DNA of 12,102 nucleotides, taken from positions 1 through 12,102 of the forward strand of contig JARIHJ010000001.1 in assembly GCA_029288335.1 (NCBI GenBank). The letters are read 5' to 3'. Within the stretch, counting starts at the first letter, position 1, and every line of letters begins with the position of its first letter. Origin of the DNA: Candidatus Saccharimonadota bacterium. Lineage in GTDB: Bacteria; Patescibacteriota; Saccharimonadia; Saccharimonadales; UBA4665. Under the pieces are notes generated by a model that saw only the letters and a list, made by a program, of their open reading frames with translations, ran no database searches and had not been told where the DNA came from. The translations under genes and the position numbers were made by a program. This document shows positions 6,875 through 12,102 of the stretch, piece after piece.

Positions 6875-8320
6875 ATGGCAGAGCAGGCAGACACCAGCAT
6901 CCAAATGATGGACTGGCAGAGCGAAGAGCTCAAGCCCGCGATTATCATCATCTTCGGTATAACCGGTGATTTAAGCCGCCGAAAACTTTTACCGGCGCTT
7001 TACGAGTTGGTTAAAAACGATTTGCTGCCGCCCGGTACGCGTGTGGTTGGTGTCACACGCGGCGACACCACGCTGGAACAGCTAATGAGTCAGGTGGAAG
7101 TTTGTATTCACGAAAAGGATAACGTTTGCGACCCCAAATATCTCAAAAAGCTCGAATCGATTATGTCGATGCGCAAAATGGACCTCGTCGGCATGGACCA
7201 CTATCGCCAGCTCGGCGAATATCTCGATGAGCTCGAGGAGCAAGCTGGTATGTGCTTAAACCGCTTATTCTACTTATCAATCCCGCCCGGCGTTTTGATG
7301 ACAATTGTCAACCGGCTCGGCCTGCACGGACTTAATAAAGCCTGCAAGCATGGCGGCGCCACACGGTTATTATTTGAAAAACCATTTGGCTATGACCTAG
7401 AATCTGGCAAGGAATTGATCGAAGAAACCGCCAAATATTTCAAAGAGAGTCAAATTTTCCGTATCGACCATTACGTCGCCAAAGAGACTGTTCAAAACAT
7501 CCTGACTTTCCGCTTCCGCAATCCAATTTTCGAAGACATCTGGGATGCCAAGCACGTTGATAAAATCGAAATCACGGCTTCTGAAAAAATTGATATCGAA
7601 GGGCGCAGTGTCTTTTATGAACAAACCGGCGCTATGCGCGACCTCATCCAAAGCCATTTATTACAGTTGCTCGCCAGCGTCACGATGGAAAAACCGGCCG
7701 AATTTACTTCGAGCGCTATACATGCTTCGAAGTTGCAGCTATTAGACAACGTCGCAACTATCCGCGCCGACAAGCTGTCAGAGTGCGCCGTCCGCGGTCA
7801 GTACGAAGGCTACCGGGAGGAGGTGAACAAAAGTGACTCGTTCGTCGAGACTTTCGCCGCCATCAAACTCTTCATCGAAAATCCGCGCTGGGTCGGCGTG
7901 CCGGTTATCATTAAAACCGGCAAGGCTTTAGCTAAAAAAACAACCAATGTCGCTGTCCATTTCCGGGCCGTCGCTCGCGACCACAATCACTTGAATACTT
8001 TGAAATTTCATATACAGCCGAACGAGGGCATTTCGATCGACCTCTGGGTCAAGCGGCCAGGCTTCGAGCGCAAGCTTCAGCAGGCCAAGATGGAGTTTTC
8101 CTACCAGCAAACTTTCGACGAGCACGGTCACCCCGACGCCTACGAGCGCGTGCTAGTTGACGCCATCAAGGGCGACCGCACGCTATTCGCGACCGGCGAC
8201 GAAGTCCTCGCCGCCTGGCGTATCATCGAGCCGGTCATTGACGTCTGGAGCCGCGACGACCAGGGCCTCAAAACTTACGCCAAGGGCAGTACCGGCCCCG
8301 ACATCTCCCGGCTGGAATAA
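6875..8320 (+). CDS. zwf: Glucose-6-phosphate dehydrogenase
   Basis: This protein oxidises glucose 6-phosphate to 6-phosphogluconolactone, the entry step of the oxidative pentose phosphate pathway. Its 481 residues match the family length. The nucleotide-binding motif is FGITGDLSRRKLLPAL (27-42), the usual FGxxGDLA(K/R)RKL. EKPFG is at 168-172. The substrate motif RIDHYVAKE (196-204) corresponds to the common RIDHYLGKE, with the Lys and the His199 kept. GAMRDLIQSHLLQLL (252-266) contains the catalytic His261. T30 and R62 align by motif with the Thr and Arg that contact the 2'-phosphate of NADP in the Leuconostoc enzyme, so NADP use is plausible. It begins one base after the gnd stop with no Shine-Dalgarno sequence, suggesting coupled translation. 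It is the last gene of the pgl-gnd-zwf cluster and contains no GCTAGC site. Confidence 0.95.
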   Translation: MAEQADTSIQMMDWQSEELKPAIIIIFGITGDLSRRKLLPALYELVKNDLLPPGTRVVGVTRGDTTLEQLMSQVEVCIHEKDNVCDPKYLKKLESIMSMRKMDLVGMDHYRQLGEYLDELEEQAGMCLNRLFYLSIPPGVLMTIVNRLGLHGLNKACKHGGATRLLFEKPFGYDLESGKELIEETAKYFKESQIFRIDHYVAKETVQNILTFRFRNPIFEDIWDAKHVDKIEITASEKIDIEGRSVFYEQTGAMRDLIQSHLLQLLASVTMEKPAEFTSSAIHASKLQLLDNVATIRADKLSECAVRGQYEGYREEVNKSDSFVETFAAIKLFIENPRWVGVPVIIKTGKALAKKTTNVAVHFRAVARDHNHLNTLKFHIQPNEGISIDLWVKRPGFERKLQQAKMEFSYQQTFDEHGHPDAYERVLVDAIKGDRTLFATGDEVLAAWRIIEPVIDVWSRDDQGLKTYAKGSTGPDISRLE

Positions 8321-8333
8321 CTTTTCTTTAAGC

Positions 8334-8339
8334 TATAAT
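8334..8339 (+). promoter_or_regulatory. Predicted -10 box of the PF06262 zincin gene
   Basis: A perfect TATAAT ends 10 bp before the ATG at 8350, with no Shine-Dalgarno sequence between them. No good -35 box is visible. The implied leader is 0-4 nt. Confidence 0.5.
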
Positions 8340-8349
8340 AACCTAGCCT

Positions 8350-8721
8350 ATGCAAAAGTTATCCGATGAAGATTTTCAGGCCTTAATTAACAAAGCGCTG
8401 GCCACCTTGCCAAAAACGCACATTGACAATCTGAAGAACGTTGCCATTTTATTCGAGGACGAACCAACTCCGCAGCAACGTGAAGAGTTAAAGCTGCGCT
8501 GCGACCAGACGTTGTTCGGTTTATACCAAGGCGTACCGCTAGCTCGACGCCAAGGTGCCCAGCCAACCCTGCCGGACCGAATTACCATTTTCAAAAATCC
8601 GATTTTGGCGTTTAGCCACAATGAGTCGGAGTTAAAAGAGCAGATCCGCCACACGCTCTGGCACGAAATCGCCCATTACTACGGCCTCGACCACGCCAAA
8701 ATCCACGAACTAGAGCGCTAA
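8350..8721 (+). CDS. Small metallopeptidase, PF06262 (zincin_1) family
   Basis: This 123-residue cytoplasmic protein ends in the signature TLWHEIAHYYGLDHAKIHELE. HEIAH is at 105-109 and a third zinc ligand His at 115, in the order HExxHxxGLDH that is typical of this small minimal-zincin family. The N-terminal half (SDEDFQALINKALATLP...HIDNLKNVAILFED) matches the family's usual opening helix and 'NVAIxVED' strand. The family is widespread, and its proteolytic activity and targets are largely unestablished. It follows zwf by 29 bp but has its own TATAAT box. The length is normal and no key residue is missing. Confidence 0.88.
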   Translation: MQKLSDEDFQALINKALATLPKTHIDNLKNVAILFEDEPTPQQREELKLRCDQTLFGLYQGVPLARRQGAQPTLPDRITIFKNPILAFSHNESELKEQIRHTLWHEIAHYYGLDHAKIHELER

Positions 8722-8752
8722 TATCTTTATTGCTGTTATTCCGATAATATGT

Positions 8753-8758
8753 TATAAC
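8753..8758 (+). promoter_or_regulatory. Predicted -10 box of the archaemetzincin-like gene
   Basis: TATAAC (five of six matches) ends 7 bp before the GTG at 8766. A second candidate, GATAAT at 8743-8748, would give a leader of roughly 10 nt. There is no Shine-Dalgarno sequence. The nearby ATG at 8764 is out of frame and reaches a stop after seven codons, so GTG 8766 is preferred. Confidence 0.4.
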
Positions 8759-8765
8759 CAACAAT

Positions 8766-9419
8766 GTGCAGCAAGCTGTTAGATTAAACGCCAGCGCAAG
8801 TCTTTATGCTGATCGCCCAGATCTGTTTAACTCGGCCGCTATAGGCATTCGTGATGTCATGATAATCCAGGGACGAGAACCTCAGATATCGACTGGTGGC
8901 CAAAATACCGCAAGTGCAATTAGTAGATTTGAAGTCCAGTCTTATAACAACTCTCGCCAACAGGTAGATATAAATATATATTTACTCAACCTCGGTGATG
9001 ACACCGATGTTGCGAGCAACCGTACCGCTGATTTTATTATTACCGACCGAGACATGTACGCTGAGGGCACGAATTTCGTTTTTGGCAGTACACTTTTTGA
9101 CTGGCAACTCTCCATTCAGTCGGTAGCACGCTTTATAAAGGCTACTCGTGATGAAGCACTGCAAAATCGCTTAACCCAGCACATAGCTCGCCACGAATTT
9201 GCCCATCTATCGGGAATGAATAAGCCATCCAATTATGCCAATCCCGACAAGCGTGGTGGTATTTACTCAGGACACTGCGCCAATATGTGTACGCTTCAGC
9301 AAGCTAACAGTGTCACGGAGGCCATAAATCAAGTTGAGCGGCTAGGCGATGACGGAATTGCCGGCTTCTGCTTAGACTGCGTGAAGGCTATTTGGCTCAA
9401 GGCCAACCCAGAACAATGA
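8766..9419 (+). CDS. Archaemetzincin-like (M54-related) zinc protease
   Basis: This 217-residue protein has HEFAH at 143-147 with G150, then H170-C171, M174-C175 and a C-terminal F-C202-x2-C205. Archaemetzincins carry HExxHxxGxxHC...CxM...CPxC, so the order of zinc-binding His, the Cys pairs and the final CxxC is kept. The upstream stretch ITDRDMY (92-98) followed by NFVFGS (103-108) and SIQSVARF (116-123) also matches the family pattern (TDxDLY, NFVFGEA, iSlaRL). Unusually, about 19 residues (MNKPSNYANPDKRGGIYSG, 151-169) sit between G150 and the HC pair, where classic members have two or three. It has no signal peptide, so it is cytoplasmic. It starts at GTG, 44 bp after the PF06262 zincin gene. 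Activity and substrate are unknown; the family call is by motif only. Confidence 0.75.
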   Translation: MQQAVRLNASASLYADRPDLFNSAAIGIRDVMIIQGREPQISTGGQNTASAISRFEVQSYNNSRQQVDINIYLLNLGDDTDVASNRTADFIITDRDMYAEGTNFVFGSTLFDWQLSIQSVARFIKATRDEALQNRLTQHIARHEFAHLSGMNKPSNYANPDKRGGIYSGHCANMCTLQQANSVTEAINQVERLGDDGIAGFCLDCVKAIWLKANPEQ

Positions 9420-9436
9420 ACTAACCGTCACTAGTC

Positions 9437-9442
9437 TATAAT
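9437..9442 (+). promoter_or_regulatory. Predicted -10 box of the helicase gene, within a 13-bp palindrome
   Basis: A perfect TATAAT ends 9 bp before the ATG at 9452. It lies inside CTATAATTTATAG (9436-9448), a perfect inverted repeat around a central T that could serve as an operator. No -35 box or Shine-Dalgarno sequence is visible. Confidence 0.5.
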
Positions 9443-9451
9443 TTATAGCTA

Positions 9452-12088
9452 ATGGCGAAGATAAAATTAAATAGTGCACAAAAAAAAGCGGTCGAGGCGA
9501 TTGACGGGCCAATGCTGGTGCTGGCGGGGCCGGGCACCGGCAAAACACAACTGTTGTCAGCACGCGTCGCCAGAATTCTCGAAAAAACCGACACGCTAGC
9601 TAGCAATATTTTGTGTCTGACTTTCACGGAAGCCGGCGCAGCCAATATGCTCGAGCGGCTGACCAGTTTTATCGGCCAAGCGGCTTACGAAGTTAATATT
9701 TCGACTTATCACGCCTTCGGCGGCAACCTAATCAGTGACTATCCTGAGTATTTTAACGAAGCCAAGTTAGAGAATCCGGTCGATGAGCTCGGCCAGCACG
9801 AAATCCTTGGCAAGATTATCGATAAATTAAGCTATCAAAACCCCTTAAAAACTACCAAAGTTAACGATATTATCAGCACAATTTCTGAGGTAAAACGGGG
9901 CTTACTCGGCGCTAGCGAACTTAAAGGAATTGCTGCCGACAACCTTAAATTTTTGACTAGCGCTAACGCCGAAATCAGCCAGGTTTTTAGTGATTTTACC
10001 AGAATGCCGACCAAGCTAGGCAAGGCTTTGTCATACTTCACAAAATGCTTGGGCGTAATAGAAAAGTTGATGCAAAAATCTAGCAAAGCTAGTTATGATT
10101 CGCTAGCAACTAGCGCCAGAACGAGCCTGGTGTCAGCGCTAAATGAGGCTGCTTCTACCAAACCGCTAACAGTCTGGAAGAACGATTGGCTCGTCAAAAA
10201 TTCGGCTAACGAATTCACCCTAAATGGCGAGCTAGCCGCGAAAAAACTAGAGGCGCTGGCTGATGTGCTGGCAGCCTACGAAAAAGCTCTAGCTGAGCGC
10301 GGCTTTTACGATTACGACGATATGATTTTGCGCAGCATTCGCGCGCTCGAGACTAACGACGATTTTCGCTTCACTTTGCAGGAAAAATATCAGTATATTC
10401 TGCTCGACGAATACCAAGACACCAGCGCCGCCCAGGCTAAGCTAGTCGAGCTGCTAACCAACAATCCGGTAAGCGAAGGCCGGCCAAACGTGATGGCCGT
10501 CGGCGACGACGACCAGGCAATTTATGCTTTCCAGGGTGCTGAAGCCAGCAACTTGAAGAATTTTGCGAGCCGCTACCGGAGCACAAAGATCATATCTCTG
10601 ACCGAAAATTACCGGTCTCAGTCGGATATTTTGTTAACTGCCGCGAATGTTGCAGGGCAAATCAAAGATCGTGCCAGCACCAGTTTTAATATTAGTAAAG
10701 ACCTCGCTTTTAGTGGCGATATTAGCGCACCAACAATTATCCGCCAAGAATTTCTGTCCGAGGTCGCTGAGCGTGATTGGGTGGCTAGTGAAATCGAAAA
10801 ATTAATCACGAAGGGGAACGTCCGACCGAGCCAAATTGCGGTGTTAGCACCCAGACATAAATTACTCGAACCGCTCGTTCCATTTCTGAACCGGCTCAAT
10901 ATTCCGGTGCGCTACGAGAAACGCGAGAATATTCTGGAAGCGTCGATTATCCGCCAGCTAATTTCAATGTGCCGACTAACTATGGCCTTAGCCAGTCAAG
11001 ACGAAGCGCTAGCCAATTCCTACTGGCCGGAAGTATTGAGCTATGAATTCTGGCAAAATAACGTCGAAGATATTTGGCAAATAGGCTGGGCTCAATATAG
11101 TAGTTGGACCAAAGAAATATTAGCTAGCAAGCTGCGTTGGATAGCGCTGTTTTTCATCCAATTAGCTGCGATAGCCCACACCGAAACGCTTGAAACGATG
11201 CTCGATTATCTGATCGGCGCCGAACAATTAAAGATAAGTGATCCAAAAATAAAAACCGCGACCAGCCCGTTAAAAAAATATTTCACGAGCGAAGAAATGG
11301 AGGCTAGCCGGCCGGATATTTTTTATCAAACTATTTCACACTTGACAGTCTTAAGACAAAAACTGCGTGAGCGCCAGGCGAGCGAAGATGGAGTGCTAGC
11401 GCTAGTCGATTTATTAGCGCTGGTCGATTTATACCAAGCCAGCGGCACGCGAATGATCAACACCAGCCCGTATAACCAAGCCAGCGAATCAGTCCAACTA
11501 ATGACGGTTTTTAAAGCTAAGGGGCTGGAATTCGAGCACGTGTTTGTGCTCGGCTGTGTGGACGAAATTTGGGGCAGCAAAGCAAGCGGCGGATCAAATA
11601 AGCTAGCTCTACCAATTAATTTGGCTAGTATTCGCCGGGCCGGTGCTAGCGACGATGAGCGCTTGCGTATCTTATTCGTGGCACTGACCCGCGCCAAACT
11701 CGGGCTTTATTTAACTAGTGCTAGTAATAATTACGCCGGCAAAGCGACGACGCGGCTAAAATATTTTGACGAGCACGAACAGGCAGACGGCAAGTTCAAA
11801 GCGCTAATTCTGCCGGAGAAATACCAGCAGATCCTAACGAGCACAGCTGAAGTGCCGGACATAACGAGCCTAGAAACTAACTGGCAGAGTCGCCATTTGA
11901 ATGCACTAGCGACAACAAAACTAGCGGATTTGCTCGCCGAACGGGTAAAGAATTACCAACTATCACCGACGCATTTGAATACATTTATTGACCTGGAGCG
12001 CGGCGGGCCACGGGCATTTCTACTGAATACTTTACTGAAGTTCCCGCAGGCGCCGAGCTCGGCCGGCAGCTACGGCAGCGCCATCCAC
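9452..12088 (+). CDS. UvrD/PcrA-type superfamily 1 helicase with C-terminal PD-(D/E)XK nuclease domain, 3' truncated
   Basis: The frame runs open from ATG 9452 to the end; residues 1-879 are genuine and the remaining codons are adapter. It is an ATP-driven 3'-5' DNA helicase by family. Motifs in order: Q motif LNSAQKKAV (6-14); Walker A AGPGTGKT (25-32); TFTEAGAANM; STYHAFG; Walker B/motif II DEYQDT (319-324); VGDDDQAIYAFQG; LTENYRSQ; FKAKGLEFEHVFVLG (motif V); and VALTRAK (743-749, motif VI). From about residue 837 a RecB/AddB-type nuclease domain begins: LSPTHLNTF, GGPRAFLL, then YGSAIH with His879 as the last real residue. The nuclease active-site Asp/Glu/Lys would lie beyond the fragment. 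The Cys-Pro usual before the 'F' in Fe-S-containing relatives is replaced by GGPR, so no cluster is expected. The likely role is DNA repair or recombination. It is rich in GCTAGC sites. Confidence 0.92.
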
Positions 12089-12102
12089 CTGTCTCTTATA
12101 CA
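12089..12102 (-). other. Nextera/Tn5 mosaic-end adapter, partial (non-biological)
   Basis: The last 14 bases, CTGTCTCTTATACA, are the first 14 bases of the reverse-complemented Tn5 mosaic end, pointing inward from the right. They add false codons (Leu-Ser-Leu-Ile) to the helicase frame after His879. Confidence 0.97.

Noticed and set aside
11326..11697. 123-codon open frame on the - strand inside the helicase
   Set aside because: It overlaps helicase motifs V and VI on the other strand and has no independent support.
1..12102. CRISPR array, tRNA, rRNA, insertion sequence or phage module
   Set aside because: Reading through both strands I saw no regularly spaced repeats, cloverleaf or CCA end, conserved rRNA stretch, transposase motif or structural phage gene. 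Small tRNAs are hard to exclude by eye, but no gap is longer than 132 bp.
9452..12102. Frameshift or degradation in the helicase, since it lacks a stop codon
   Set aside because: All helicase motifs are in a single frame and the missing stop is explained by the fragment ending in adapter inside the nuclease domain.

Overview
The window is one bacterial fragment with every recognisable gene on the + strand. It is flanked by Nextera/Tn5 mosaic-end adapter (1-19 and 12089-12102), so the genuine DNA is about 20-12088. TGA, TAA and TAG all behave as stops and the long genes have no in-frame TGA, so the genetic code is standard. My best guess at origin is a Patescibacteria/CPR lineage, most likely Saccharibacteria (TM7). 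The reasons are the short GntZ-type gnd next to zwf and pgl, the PF06262 zincin, a UvrD-like helicase whose nuclease begins with a SPTHLNTF / GGPRAFLL pattern that I associate with CPR genomes, and the near-absence of 5' leaders. This assignment is inference, at about 60 %.

Layout. 5-217: 3' end of a zinc-ribbon gene whose apparent start is adapter, closed by a strong intrinsic terminator (221-262). 349-1350: ImmA/IrrE-like zinc metallopeptidase. 1472-2026: unknown beta-rich protein. 2145-2930: COG4705-like polytopic membrane protein built from four repeats. 2956-5271: GH13 enzyme resembling trehalose synthase. 5294-8320: tight pgl-gnd-zwf cluster (4-bp overlap, then a 1-bp gap), the whole oxidative pentose phosphate branch. 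8350-8721: small PF06262 zincin. 8766-9419: archaemetzincin-like protease. 9452-12088: UvrD/PcrA-type helicase with a C-terminal PD-(D/E)XK nuclease, cut off by the fragment end. No intergenic gap exceeds 132 bp. I saw no tRNA, rRNA, CRISPR array, insertion sequence or origin.

How the genes fit together. The GH13 enzyme (alpha-glucan or trehalose/maltose chemistry) plus Zwf, Pgl and Gnd form a plausible sugar-handling unit. Zwf keeps residues typical of NADP binding, whereas Gnd has an acidic residue typical of NAD binding. Three unrelated HExxH metalloprotease families lie within 9 kb.

Two window-wide signals stand out. First, seven genes have a TATAAT-like box ending only 6-10 bp before the start codon and no Shine-Dalgarno sequence, which points to leaderless transcripts; the operon-internal gnd instead has an AGGAGAGG site. 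Second, the palindrome GCTAGC occurs about 22 times by hand count (about 3 expected by chance), almost all of it after 4900 and hardly any in the three genes between 349 and 2930.
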